64,000 bases of DNA, taken from positions 1 through 64,000 of the forward strand of contig NZ_CAIWTY010000073.1 of NCBI RefSeq assembly GCF_903915725.1. Direction: 5' to 3'. The stretch is from an uncultured Rhodopila sp. Lineage in GTDB: Bacteria; Pseudomonadota; Alphaproteobacteria; Acetobacterales; Acetobacteraceae. The position numbers were made by a program, and so were the translations under genes. The first letter of the stretch is position 1; the number at the start of each line of letters is the position of its first letter. Positions 26,679 through 36,860 of this stretch are shown here, piece by piece. Under the pieces are notes generated by a model. That model had not been told where the DNA came from. It saw only the letters and a program-made list of their open reading frames with translations, and searched no databases.

Positions 26679-27842
26679 ATGTCGGCGGCCGTGCGGGTCG
26701 CCGCGTTCATGGGCGCGTTTTTCGCCGCCAATGCGATCAATGCCTTCATGCCGCTGTGGTTCGCCGATGCCGGTTTGTCGTCCGCGGCCATCGGCCAGGT
26801 GCTCGGGGCGGCGGCGCTGCTGCGCGTGGTGGCCGGGCCGGGCTGGGGCACCGTCGCGGATCATATCGGAAGGCGGCGGCCGGTGCTGGTTGTCGCTTCG
26901 GTGGCCGCGTCTGGTCTCGGGCTGTCTTTTGTCGCGGCCAGCGGGTTTCTGCCGCTGCTGCTGATCGCCGCCGGGCAGGGGGTGGCGGCGAGTGCCATCG
27001 GGCCGCTCGCGGACTCGCTGGCGCTGGCTTTGGCGGGAGAGCGACGGCTTGAGTATGGACCGGTGCGGGCCGCCGGTTCGGCAACGTTCATGATCGCCAC
27101 TGCCGTGGCGGGCTGGCTGCTAAGCCGGGCCGGGTCGTGGGTCGTGCCGTGGCTGCAGGCCGCGGGATACGGGGCTGCCGCGGTGCTGGGTGCGTTTCTG
27201 CCGGAGGCGTCGACGCTTCCCGCTCCGCCCCGGGCTTTCGCCGGGCTGATGTTGTTGCGTAACCCCGCCTTCCGCCTGGCGGTTGGCTGCACCGCGCTGA
27301 TCCAAGGTGCCCACGCGGCCTATTACGGGTTTGCCGCCTTGTTCTGGCGGTCGCAGGGGATCAGCGACACCGTGATCGGCCTGCTGATCGCCGAGGGCAT
27401 CATCGCCGAGATCCTGTTGTTCACCCGCGGCGGGCGGCTGGTGGCGAGGCTTGGACCGGCCGGTCTGACCGCCTGTGCCGCTGGCGTGTCCGTGGTGCGC
27501 TGGACAGTGACGGCGCTCGGGCCGCCTCTGCCGGTGCTGGTTGTGGTGCAGATCCTTCATGCGGCGACGTTTGCCATGCAGCATCTGTCGGCGATGCTGG
27601 TTCTGAGCCGGTTCGTGCCGGCGGAGCGGGCGGCGACGGGGCAGGCGCTGCACTCGGCGCTGGGGTATGGCGCGCCGTCGGGGCTGATGATGGTGCTTTC
27701 GGGGTGGCTGTATGCCCGCTACGGCGGCCTGGTGTTCCTGGCGATGGCGGCGGTTGGCGGGGCGGCGCTGCTGCTGGTTCGTCCGCTGGCGCGGGTCACC
27801 GGGATTCTCGATGCCTCAGCGGTCAGGAATCGTGCTGCATAG
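26679..27842 (+). CDS. MFS transporter (HcaT/MFS_1-like)
   Basis: A 387-residue inner-membrane protein with about 12 transmembrane helices. The MFS motif GTVADHIGRRRPVLV is present, and the overall pattern (FFAANAINAFMPLWFADAGL, GISDTVIGLLIAEGIIAEIL, SALGYGAPSGLMMVLSGWLY) matches the 3-phenylpropionate/nucleoside permease-like MFS_1 group. Substrate unknown. I chose ATG 26679 because the preceding codons overlap sufE. It is convergent with, and overlaps by 27 bases, the glutaminyl cyclase gene. Confidence 0.83.
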   Translation: MSAAVRVAAFMGAFFAANAINAFMPLWFADAGLSSAAIGQVLGAAALLRVVAGPGWGTVADHIGRRRPVLVVASVAASGLGLSFVAASGFLPLLLIAAGQGVAASAIGPLADSLALALAGERRLEYGPVRAAGSATFMIATAVAGWLLSRAGSWVVPWLQAAGYGAAAVLGAFLPEASTLPAPPRAFAGLMLLRNPAFRLAVGCTALIQGAHAAYYGFAALFWRSQGISDTVIGLLIAEGIIAEILLFTRGGRLVARLGPAGLTACAAGVSVVRWTVTALGPPLPVLVVVQILHAATFAMQHLSAMLVLSRFVPAERAATGQALHSALGYGAPSGLMMVLSGWLYARYGGLVFLAMAAVGGAALLLVRPLARVTGILDASAVRNRAA

Positions 27843-28634
27843 ATCCTTCCCGCGCGGGCGGTGCGACAGTCTGATCTGAAACAGCCGCGGCCACATCTTT
27901 CCCGTAACAAACAGCCGATCGGCCGCGGCGTCGTAGGCGATGCCGTTGAGGACGTCGATGCTGCGGCCCTTGGTGGAAGCCAGGGCCACCAGCGAGCTGG
28001 CGTCGATCAGGCCGGTGACCGCGCCGGTTGCCGGATCGATGCGGGCGATCAGCGCAGTCTTCCAGATATTGGCGAAGATCTCGCCCTTGACCCATTCGAG
28101 TTCGTTGATGTTCTGCACCGGGTGCCCGTCGCAGGTGACGTGGATGCTGCCGGTCTGGTTCAGGGTTTCCGGGTCGAGGACGCGGAGGTCGCTGGTGCCG
28201 TCGCTCATGTAAAGACGGGTGCTGTCCCTGGTCAGCGCCCAGCCTTCGCCCTTGTAATGAAAATCCGAGAGCGGCCTGAAGCTGGCGGCATCGTAGACGA
28301 AGCCGATTTCAGTCGTGTAGGTCAGGCCGATCAGCTTGTCTTTCCAGATGACGATGCCCTCACCAAAGTATTTCGGGTCGAGATCGTATTCCTGGACCAC
28401 CTTGCCGGTCTCCAGTCTTTCCTTCCGTATCGACGAACGTCCTGCCAGGCCGGTGCTTTCGTAAAGAAATCCGTTCTGGAACAGCAATCCCTCGGTGAAG
28501 GCGCCGGGGTCGTGCGGGTAGGTTTTCACCACGGCGAAGCCGTATTCCGGAACCGCGGCACGGGCCGGGCACTGCGGCGCCGCCGCGATAGCGGCGATCA
28601 GCGCCGCCGCCGTCACGAAAGTCCGCACAGTCAT
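27816..28634 (-). CDS. Glutaminyl-peptide cyclotransferase (plant/bacterial beta-propeller type)
   Basis: A 272-residue protein with a signal peptide (ending about CPARA) and a five-bladed propeller typical of this glutaminyl cyclase family: YPHDPGAFTEGLLFQNGFLY, ESTGLAGRSSIRK, YFGEGIVIWKDKLIGLTY, GEGWALTRDSTRLYMSDGTS, NELEWVKGEIFANIW and LNGIAYDA near the end. It converts N-terminal glutamine of exported peptides to pyroglutamate in the periplasm. The last 27 bases overlap the convergent MFS gene, so its C-terminus (LCSTIPDR) may be a recent extension. Confidence 0.88.
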   Translation of the reverse strand: MTVRTFVTAAALIAAIAAAPQCPARAAVPEYGFAVVKTYPHDPGAFTEGLLFQNGFLYESTGLAGRSSIRKERLETGKVVQEYDLDPKYFGEGIVIWKDKLIGLTYTTEIGFVYDAASFRPLSDFHYKGEGWALTRDSTRLYMSDGTSDLRVLDPETLNQTGSIHVTCDGHPVQNINELEWVKGEIFANIWKTALIARIDPATGAVTGLIDASSLVALASTKGRSIDVLNGIAYDAAADRLFVTGKMWPRLFQIRLSHRPRGKDLCSTIPDR

Positions 28635-28709
28635 CGCCGCCTTACTCCGTCAGAGGAGGCGGGACATTGCCGCCGGAGGCCGCGTCAGGCAACCACCGGC
28701 GCGGCCGGG

Positions 28710-29033
28710 CTATCCCTGCTTGGCGATAATTTTGTTCTTGATGCCGTTATACACACCCGGCGTCAGGATCTTCTTGTTCACCAGGTCGTCCTTGCCCTTG
28801 TAGGGGCGCCCTTTGATGATCGCATCCGCGCGCGACTTGCCGATGCCCGGCAGCTTGTCGAGGTCGTCCGCCGACGCCGAATTGATGTCCACCAGCGGGG
28901 CCGCGGCGGCCGGCTTGGTAGCCATCATGCCGGTCGAGGGTTTCGCGGGTGTTGTCTGCGGCGTCTGCGCCGAAGCTGGCAGCGCCAGCAGGGCAGCGAC
29001 GGCGCCGAGGATAGCAAGCTGGCTGATCCGCAT
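28710..29033 (-). CDS. ComEA-like exported helix-hairpin-helix protein
   Basis: A 107-residue protein with a signal peptide (to PASAQ), an Ala/Thr/Pro linker and a helix-hairpin-helix domain ([20 protein letters not shown], then [19 protein letters not shown]). ComEA-type domains bind double-stranded DNA without sequence preference in the periplasm. Whether it serves DNA uptake here is unknown; comF lies about 8 kb away. No other competence gene is adjacent. Confidence 0.85.
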   Translation of the reverse strand: MRISQLAILGAVAALLALPASAQTPQTTPAKPSTGMMATKPAAAAPLVDINSASADDLDKLPGIGKSRADAIIKGRPYKGKDDLVNKKILTPGVYNGIKNKIIAKQG

Positions 29034-29517
29034 ATGCTTTACCTTTGCATAGGGTGATGGCCCCCACGCGGCGTAACAAGAACGCCGGTCGAGTTGTTGT
29101 GCCGGACGGTCCGTTCAGTTGCCATAACGAGCACTGGTTGGAAAGCCTGGGCGCTGCCACGTTTGCTTGTACATTGCCCGACAAATGTGCGCCCGACAAA
29201 TGTGCATTCCGCGTAGTATGCCTCCATACTCACGGCGGGATTCGATGCCCGCTCCAAGCGTTAGCCCGCGGCGAGCCGCTGATCCAACTCCTTTCTGAAC
29301 TCATTGGTGTTCCAGGCGAGCGCATAATCCCAGTGGCCAAGTTCGCCGCTGGCATTGATCGCGGCACCCCCGGCGTGCGGCGCCTCGCCAGCGGACGTAT
29401 CGAGAGCGGCGCGACAAGCGCTATGATCGCGCATCCGCTGCACGGGCATGCCGCGCCGCTTCGATCATTGCAGTCCGCAAGCCCGGCACGGCCCGGTAGC
29501 GGTGAAGCGGGAACGCC
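29034..29517. other. Poorly coding region with a possible decayed frame
   Basis: No supported intact gene. A minus-strand frame at 29261-29449 (62 codons, containing GELGHWDYALAWNTNEFRKE) and an adjoining frame further upstream (PLHRYRAVPGLRTAMIEAAR) read like two pieces of one protein in different frames. I cannot identify it. The 29039-29260 part holds nothing recognisable. Confidence 0.35.
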
Positions 29518-29754
29518 TTACGGCTTGCGGCAGATCTCCGGCCCGACCATAAGTCCAGCCATTTCACACGTCTCAGCGGCCTCGAACGCCTCCGGTGTCA
29601 GCCACGGCTGGGGGCGCCCGCGTGCCGCAACCAACCGGGACCGAGCTTCCTCCAGCGTGGGGACAGTCGCAGCCGTGTTGCTTTGCGGCCTGGTTTTGGC
29701 GCCGGGCCGTGCTTTGCGGCTTGTGTCCATGGACTGGGAAAATGTCACGGTCAT
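29518..29754 (-). CDS. Small hypothetical protein coupled to an acetyltransferase-like gene
   Basis: A 78-residue protein, disordered and basic at the N-terminus, then LEEARSRLVAARGRPQPWLT and EAFEAAETCEMAGL. Its ATG overlaps the stop of the upstream gene by 4 bases (ATGA), so the two are translated together, and a toxin/antitoxin or enzyme/partner pair is conceivable. I do not recognise the family. Confidence 0.5.
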   Translation of the reverse strand: MTVTFSQSMDTSRKARPGAKTRPQSNTAATVPTLEEARSRLVAARGRPQPWLTPEAFEAAETCEMAGLMVGPEICRKP

Positions 29755-30182
29755 ATGCTCCTGCGGCGATATGGGACTTCCCCGCGGGGAGTCACAAGCT
29801 CAAACCCCATCACGTGGGAGCAATAGAAGGGGATGGTCCGGGGCAGCGGGTCCACCATGCGCAATTCAGTCTTGCCGATCGCGACGGCATAAGACCGCAA
29901 CGCGGCAATCACCACGTTTGCCACCTTGAGATGGAGCGGGTGTTCGGGGGCCGGGTTGGCTTCCAGGTAATACAGCGATAGATGCGGGGCGGTTGGCGCC
30001 GGGCGCCCTATTGCCAGTCCGCACAAAGTATCGCCACTCCACACCGCGAGTTCAAATCGGGCAGGATGCCGTTTGCGCCAGCCGGCGGCCATATCCGGCC
30101 AAGGCCAATCAACCTGGCGGTTCTGCCATATTGCGCAAGCCTTCGTGGCCGTTGCATCTATCGGACGCAGATTGACGGCCAT
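29751..30182 (-). CDS. Probable GNAT-like N-acetyltransferase
   Basis: A 143-residue protein resembling GNAT enzymes: FELAVWSGDTLCGLAIGRPA (beta4), LSLYYLEANPAPEHPLHLKV in the acetyl-CoA-binding region, and IPFYCSHVMGFELV near the end. The canonical R/Q-x-x-G-x-G/A loop is not clear, so cofactor binding is uncertain. The frame stays open upstream to near 30338 without a good start codon (reading HYRDLRHLAFQEAEDDLATI before the Met), so the true N-terminus may be longer, or the gene could be 5'-truncated. It is coupled to the 78-residue gene downstream. Confidence 0.55.
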   Translation of the reverse strand: MAVNLRPIDATATKACAIWQNRQVDWPWPDMAAGWRKRHPARFELAVWSGDTLCGLAIGRPAPTAPHLSLYYLEANPAPEHPLHLKVANVVIAALRSYAVAIGKTELRMVDPLPRTIPFYCSHVMGFELVTPRGEVPYRRRSI

Positions 30183-30334
30183 TCCGATCGTAGCCAGATC
30201 ATCCTCCGCTTCCTGAAACGCCAGATGACGCAGATCCCGGTAATGAGCTTCTGCTGCCGATCGGCTTGCGGACAGGCGAGGCGGCTGGGAAAGTTTGGGG
30301 CTACTCCGGTCGGCAGCACCATGAGACGTCGCGG

Positions 30335-31146
30335 CTAACGCCGCACCGCCGCCGCCAACCCCCGCACCTGATCCAGCACCGCCTCAACCGCCCCCGCCAG
30401 CGCCTTCCCCTCCGCATCCAGATGCGCCGACAGCGTGTCGATCAGCGCCGACGCCACCACCGCCGCATCGGCGATCCGCGCGGCCGAACCGGCCTGCTGC
30501 GGAGTCCGCACCCCGAACCCGATCGCTATCGGCAGATCCGTCACCTTCCTGATCCGCGGAATCGCTGCCTGCAAATGCTCCACCGACGCTGTCACCGTGC
30601 CGGTCACGCCCGTGATGCTGACGTAATACACAAACCCCGAACTGCCGTTCAGCACATGCGGCAGCCGCGCATTATCCGTCGTCGGCGCGATCAGCCGGAT
30701 GAAATCCAGTCCGTTCGCCGTGCTGAACGGCAGCAGCAGATCGGCTTCCTCCGTCGGCAGATCGACGATGATCAGCCCGTCCACGCCGGCGCGGGCGGCA
30801 TCGGCGCAGAACCGCTCCGGCCCATAGGACAGGATCGGGTTAAGATACCCCATCAGCACGATCGGGGTCGCCTCGTCAGCCTCCCGAAAGTCCCGCACCA
30901 TCGCCAGCACGCCGGCGAGCTTCGCCCCCGCCGCCAACCCGCGCTTCGCCGCCGCCTGGATGATCGGCCCATCCGCCATCGGGTCAGTGAACGGCACGCC
31001 AATCTCAATCAGATCGGCGCCGGCGCCGGGCATGCCGCGCAAAAGCGCGGCGGAGGTGGCCTGATCCGGATCATAGGCCTCCAGGAACGTTATCAGCGCC
31101 CCGCGGCCCTGACTTTTCAGCGCGGCGAACCGGGCGGCGATACGGC

Positions 31147-31150
<4 letters not shown>
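30335..31150 (-). CDS. trpA: Tryptophan synthase alpha chain
   Basis: A 271-residue TIM-barrel enzyme that cleaves indole-3-glycerol phosphate to indole and passes it to TrpB. Key regions are [20 protein letters not shown] with the catalytic Glu, [40 protein letters not shown] and [11 protein letters not shown]. The usual catalytic-loop TAGDP reads EAYDP here. The GTG at 31150-31148 overlaps the trpB stop (GTGA), and the preceding codons of the longer frame are trpB shadow, so I place the start there. Confidence 0.95.
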
Positions 31151-32367
<1,217 letters not shown>

Positions 32368-32542
32368 GACGCTCTCTCCTTGCCGGGAGGGCTTCTAGAC
32401 CATGGCCGGGTTTGGTCAAGGCGATCACGAGGCCGGCCATGGCGGCGTTAGTCGAAGATGGGCCGGACCTTTGGCAGCACCTGGACCGGAGGAGCCGCAG
32501 GCAGGGTATCGGCCTTTCGTCCGTTCCGGGCGTCCAGGTCCG

Positions 32543-33688
32543 TCAGCGGCTTAAGACGGCCGGCTTAGGCGAACCCGGCCCGGCCAGCGCGTCGGCTGCG
32601 CGGTTGAGGATTCGACGCCACCAGGCCTTGCTGTGCTCCACCGGCGGACCGATTATCGCAATAACGGCCAGAGTCAGGGCGATGCCGAGCCAGCCCTGGT
32701 TCCGCGGCAGCACCGCGGCGCAGAAAGTAAGCACAGGCATGTGGAACAGATAGGCGGCGAAACTGATCCCCGCGCACCACCGGATCGGCCTCGCGATCCG
32801 CTCTAGCGGCAGCCATGCGGCAATCGTTCGTGCGCCGAGCAGATGCGCCATCACGGCAAGGCCGAACAGCCAGTCGAACCAGAAAACACGGGCCTGGGCA
32901 AGCTGATGGAAGATCCAGGGATTGGCCATGTGCGTCATCGCACCTATGACCGGGTCATAGGCTCGGGTGGCCAGAATCCAGCCGATGCAGATCAGGCCCC
33001 CGAACCATAGCAGGACATTCGTGACCGTGGCGAACCGGCGTATGCTCCGCGAGCGCTGCAGCGCCACGCCCATAAGCCAGATCGGCAGCAACAGCAGCGC
33101 CTTATGGCCGGCGAGCAGCGCCGCGGCAGCGACCGCGACGGCGCGCTGCCGCCCGTGCGGCACGAACACCCAGGCGGCGAACAGCATGTAGTACCAGAAC
33201 TCGGCACACAGCGACCACACGACGCCGTTGGACAGCGGCTGGATGCTGACCCAGGTTTCCGACAGGAACACAAGCATGGCGCCGACGCGAACGACCGGCA
33301 GGTCGAACGGCCGATCCAGGTAAAGCCCCGGGTCGTGGCTTATATGGCGCCCGAGCAGGTCGCACAGAACCGTCAAAATCATGGCGGGAAACAGCACCGA
33401 CCACAATCTGGCCAGGCGGGCGACAATAAAAGCGCGCGCGGTGCGTTCCCGCGTATCGGCGACGTTGGAAATGACGTAACCCGACAGCACAAAGAAGACC
33501 ATGACGGCCTGATGACCCCACCGGGGTATGCCGGGAAGATCGAACACCGTAGGCGCGTGGTCGAGCACGACCATGAGAGCGGCAAGACTGCGAACAAGGT
33601 CGAGATAAAGCGACTCTCTCAAACCGAGAGCCTCAGGCAGTGGTCGGCCCGGCGCGGGTGAGGCTGCAACTGGCATCGTTTTGACCAT
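32543..33688 (-). CDS. Acyltransferase 3 family membrane protein (OafA/YrhL-like)
   Basis: A 381-residue integral membrane acyltransferase with about ten transmembrane helices. It begins its domain with YLDLVRSLAALMVVLDHAPT, which has the conserved R and H of the family, followed by VMVFFVLSGYVISN, VVWSLCAEFWYYMLFAAWVF and SFAAYLFHMPVLTF. Such enzymes O-acylate surface sugars or lipids. The open frame continues to 34099, but I choose ATG 33688: an AT-rich, promoter-like stretch lies just upstream (about 33700-33750) and the further N-terminal part is a methyltransferase remnant. Confidence 0.85.
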   Translation of the reverse strand: MVKTMPVAASPAPGRPLPEALGLRESLYLDLVRSLAALMVVLDHAPTVFDLPGIPRWGHQAVMVFFVLSGYVISNVADTRERTARAFIVARLARLWSVLFPAMILTVLCDLLGRHISHDPGLYLDRPFDLPVVRVGAMLVFLSETWVSIQPLSNGVVWSLCAEFWYYMLFAAWVFVPHGRQRAVAVAAAALLAGHKALLLLPIWLMGVALQRSRSIRRFATVTNVLLWFGGLICIGWILATRAYDPVIGAMTHMANPWIFHQLAQARVFWFDWLFGLAVMAHLLGARTIAAWLPLERIARPIRWCAGISFAAYLFHMPVLTFCAAVLPRNQGWLGIALTLAVIAIIGPPVEHSKAWWRRILNRAADALAGPGSPKPAVLSR

Positions 33689-33784
33689 CACCCGGCTGTC
33701 GTTATATTTGATAATGTAATCGTGACTGAGTTGATATAACAACATGATTTTGGGCCGAAATCGCCTCAACCCTCCAGCGGGCAC

Positions 33785-33928
33785 GGCATCCAGCGCGAAC
33801 GGGTTGGCCTGGAGCAGCGTGATATCCTCCACATCCGCCTCCGGCAAGGCGAAACCCGCCTGCTGCAGCAGGTGCGTGCAAACCGGCAACTCCGGGGACG
33901 GTGAGACGCGCGGCGACACCCGGCCCGC
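33785..33928 (-). pseudogene. Duplicated C-terminal fragment of the neighbouring methyltransferase
   Basis: In frame with the acyltransferase, this stretch encodes VSPRVSPSPELPVCTHLLQQ followed by AGFALPEADVEDITLLQANP. The methyltransferase at 34390-35175 contains VSPRVSPFPELRDCAHLLQR followed by AGFAIPVADVEDIRLLYANP. Protein identity is roughly 70 percent by eye, and the DNA shares a 19-base exact run (gatatcctccacatccgcc). It is a partial duplication of that gene, now upstream of and in frame with the acyltransferase. Confidence 0.85.
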
Positions 33929-34389
33929 ATCGCGCGCGAAAAAGCCGGCACGCCGCAGAAGTAGGACCGCAAGAGCATCGGCGAGATCACAATTTTTGAG
34001 GCGCTCGCCACCGGCGATGTCGGCGGCGGCCCATTCCTCCTCCTGTTCGAGGAAGACAGGTTCATCGATCCGGGATTTTACGGACGGCACCCCGTTCACT
34101 CTGTCACAACGCCTGGTTTTGTCGCCGGCCTGGAGCGGAGCGGCTTTATTCCTGACGCCGATGACCTTTCAAAGCCATGCAGACGAACGGCCGCGAAGGT
34201 GTCAAGGCGGTCATCATCGACAGACCGCACCGGACAGGCCGCGACGCGGGAGACACGGTTTGGCGGCCATAAGCAAGCCGATAGCAACGCGTAAGCCCGG
34301 GATGCTGTGTTACCGTCGACGATGTGCCCCGCAAGCCTGACTCCCGTACCAGCCCGCGGTTGCAGGGCCGGGAATCAAACTCCGCCGCC

Positions 34390-35175
34390 TCACTGATCCG
34401 GCGCCCATCCCGTCATCACTGCCATCCGCAGCGTCACCGCCACCCGCCCGTCCTCCATTGGCAGCCGTGCCAGCGCGGCCGGAAACAAGGCCCGGGCCGG
34501 CACCGATCGCGCCCGCTGGCGGATCGCGTTCGTCTCCCCCGCGGCACGCAACTCGCTCAGCAGCGCGAGGGGATTGGCATAGAGCAGCCTGATATCCTCC
34601 ACATCCGCCACCGGGATGGCAAAACCCGCCCGCTGCAACAGATGCGCGCAGTCCCGCAGCTCCGGAAACGGCGACACCCGCGGCGACACGCGGCCGGAGA
34701 CCGCATCCTCCGCCTCGGTCAACGCCGAACGCAGTTCCGCCAGCGTGCCGAGCGCCGGCAGGCTGGCGAGCAGCAGCCCGCCCGGCCGCAGCGTTTGGCG
34801 AAGCTGCAGCAGCGTCCCGGGCAGATCATTGACCCAATGCAGCGACAGGCTGGCGATCACCAGATCGAAGCTGTCCGGACCGAACGGCAGGAACTCCTCG
34901 TCCGCCGCAACGCCCGGGCCGCCGTTGCGCGCCGCCATCGCGGGCGACAGGTCGCAACTGACCACGTTCATCCCGCGCTGCCGCAACAGCGGGGCGACAA
35001 CCCCGCGGCCGCCGACATCCAGCGCGTCGGAAAACGTCCGCGTCGTATCGTCGAGCCGGTCCAACAGCCGCTCTGCCGCGTCGCGCAGCACGTCCGCCAC
35101 GGTGTCAACAGTGCGCGCGGCGCGGTCGCGATGGCGGCGCACCGCGGTGCGATCAAATACAAGCATTGAGTCCAT
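34390..35175 (-). CDS. SAM-dependent methyltransferase (BioC/NDUFAF5-like)
   Basis: A class I methyltransferase of about 260 residues. Motif I is diverged (FSDALDVGGRGVVAPLLRQR), with the acidic motif II in VVSCDLSPAMA. FGPDSFDLVIASLSLHWVND and LRQTLRPGGLLLASLPALGT are the usual downstream motifs. The arrangement opposite comF is seen in many alphaproteobacteria, where this gene resembles the complex I assembly factor NDUFAF5; substrate otherwise unknown. ATG 35175 or 35166 are both plausible starts; the longer open frame to 35256 is unlikely. It is divergent from the rhodanese gene. Confidence 0.85.
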   Translation of the reverse strand: MDSMLVFDRTAVRRHRDRAARTVDTVADVLRDAAERLLDRLDDTTRTFSDALDVGGRGVVAPLLRQRGMNVVSCDLSPAMAARNGGPGVAADEEFLPFGPDSFDLVIASLSLHWVNDLPGTLLQLRQTLRPGGLLLASLPALGTLAELRSALTEAEDAVSGRVSPRVSPFPELRDCAHLLQRAGFAIPVADVEDIRLLYANPLALLSELRAAGETNAIRQRARSVPARALFPAALARLPMEDGRVAVTLRMAVMTGWAPDQ

Positions 35176-35258
35176 GCATGCGCATGTGCGCTCCCCCACA
35201 TGGCTTGCCAAGCCTCCCGCCTCGGTCTTACGGTCCGCTACAACCACAGGATGCACAA

Positions 35259-36860
35259 ATGAACCGCATCACCTCCCAAACCCTGCTTGGCTGGCTCGCC
35301 GACGGGCAGGAGCTTGCCCTGCTGGATGCCCGCGAGGACGGCGAGTTCGGCACATCGCATCTGTTCTGGGCGGTGCCGTGCGGTCTGGCGCGCAAGGAAA
35401 TCCGGGCCCGTGCGCTGCTGCCCCGGCCGGCGGTGCGTGTCTGCTGCGTCGATGACGGGCGCGGCGCGGCGGAAGCCCTGGCTGCGTGGCTGCAGTCGGC
35501 CGGCTTTACCGATGTCTCCGTTCTGGACGGCGGCACCAAAGCCTGGGAAGCCGCCGGCAACGTGCTGTTCAGCGGTGTCAATGTCCCGTCCAAGGCGTTC
35601 GGCGAATGGGTGGAACACCACTACGGCACCGAAAGCGTCGATGCGCGGGAACTGAAAGCCTGGATCGACTCCGGCCGCGACATGGTGGTGCTCGACAGCC
35701 GCACGATGGAGGAATTCACCCGCATGTCGATCCCGACCGGGATCAGCGTGCCGGGCGGCGAGCTGGCCTATCGCATCGGCGACATCGCCCCCGATCCGCA
35801 AACCCTGGTCGTCGTCAACTGCGCCGGCCGGACGCGCAGCATCCTGGGTGCGGAGAGCCTGCGGCGCGCCGGCATCCCCAACAAGGTGGTGGCGCTGCGC
35901 AACGGCACCATGGGATGGGAACTGGCGGGCCTGCGCTGCGACCGCGGCAGGACCGACAAATACCAACCGGGAACGCCGAACACCGCCGCCCTGGCCCTGG
36001 GACGCGCGCAAGCCTTCGCTGAGCAGTCCGGCGTGGGCGTCATCGGTCCGCTCGACCTGACGCGGTTCGAGGACGATCCCGACAGGACGCTCTATGTGCT
36101 GGACGTGCGCGACCCGGTGGAGTTCCGCGCCGGCCACCGCCCGGGCAGCCGCAACGCCCCCGGCGGCCAGCTTATCCAGGCCACCGACGCCTGGATCGGC
36201 GTGCGCAACGCCCGCATCGTACTGGTGGACGACACCGGCGTGCGCGCCCGGATGTCCGCCGCCTGGCTGCGCCAGATGGGGCATCGCGATGTCTTCGTCG
36301 TCGAAGGCGGTCTGGAGGCGGTCAGGGCCACGGGAACCGCCGCGGTTCCGGTGCCGGAGCTGGCGGCGGCGGTGGAGCTGCTCGATGTATCCGGTCTGCT
36401 GCGCCTGCTCGACAGTGGCGCCCGCACGCTGGTGCTGGACCTCGCCCGCAGTGTCGAATTCCGGGAGGGCCATATTCCCGGCGCGGTGTGGGGCGTGCGC
36501 GGCCGGCTGGAGACGCTGCGGCCGCAACTCGAAGCCGCCGGGCATGTGGCGCTCACCTCGCCGGACGGCATGTTGGCCCGCCTGGCGGCGCCGGAGGTCA
36601 AGGCGCTTGCCGGGGCGGCGGAGGTCATCGTGTTGGACGGCGGCACCGAGGCGTGGCGCGCCCATGGCCGCCCGTTGGTCAAGGACAAGACCAATCCGCC
36701 TGACGAAGCCTGCATCGACTTCTACCTGCGGCCCTACGACCGCAACGCCGGCATCGAGGCAGCGATGCACGCCTATCTGGCGTGGGAAATCGACCTCGTG
36801 CATGAAATCGAACGCGACGGGACGGTGGTCTTTGGCATTCCCGGGCAAGACGGCGCGTAA
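35259..36860 (+). CDS. Four-domain rhodanese-like sulfurtransferase
   Basis: A 533-residue protein of four tandem rhodanese modules. Domain 1 (about 1-115) has VRVCCVDDGRGAAEALA. Domain 2 (about 125-240) has the complete loop VVVNCAGRTRSILGAESL. Domain 3 (about 265-375) has LYVLDVRDPVEFRAGHRPGS, but the loop reads LVDDTGVRAR without cysteine. Domain 4 (about 385-480) has LVLDLARSVEFREGHIPGA, but its loop SPDGMLARLA also lacks cysteine. Domains 1 and 2 are therefore probably the sulfur carriers, and 3 and 4 structural. ATG 35259 is chosen over an upstream start. The comF frame begins inside its end. Confidence 0.9.
   Translation: MNRITSQTLLGWLADGQELALLDAREDGEFGTSHLFWAVPCGLARKEIRARALLPRPAVRVCCVDDGRGAAEALAAWLQSAGFTDVSVLDGGTKAWEAAGNVLFSGVNVPSKAFGEWVEHHYGTESVDARELKAWIDSGRDMVVLDSRTMEEFTRMSIPTGISVPGGELAYRIGDIAPDPQTLVVVNCAGRTRSILGAESLRRAGIPNKVVALRNGTMGWELAGLRCDRGRTDKYQPGTPNTAALALGRAQAFAEQSGVGVIGPLDLTRFEDDPDRTLYVLDVRDPVEFRAGHRPGSRNAPGGQLIQATDAWIGVRNARIVLVDDTGVRARMSAAWLRQMGHRDVFVVEGGLEAVRATGTAAVPVPELAAAVELLDVSGLLRLLDSGARTLVLDLARSVEFREGHIPGAVWGVRGRLETLRPQLEAAGHVALTSPDGMLARLAAPEVKALAGAAEVIVLDGGTEAWRAHGRPLVKDKTNPPDEACIDFYLRPYDRNAGIEAAMHAYLAWEIDLVHEIERDGTVVFGIPGQDGA

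Noticed and set aside
29261-29449. 62-codon minus-strand frame as an intact gene
   Set aside because: No ribosome site or family; it reads better as a piece of a frame-broken gene, so only mentioned in the regional entry.
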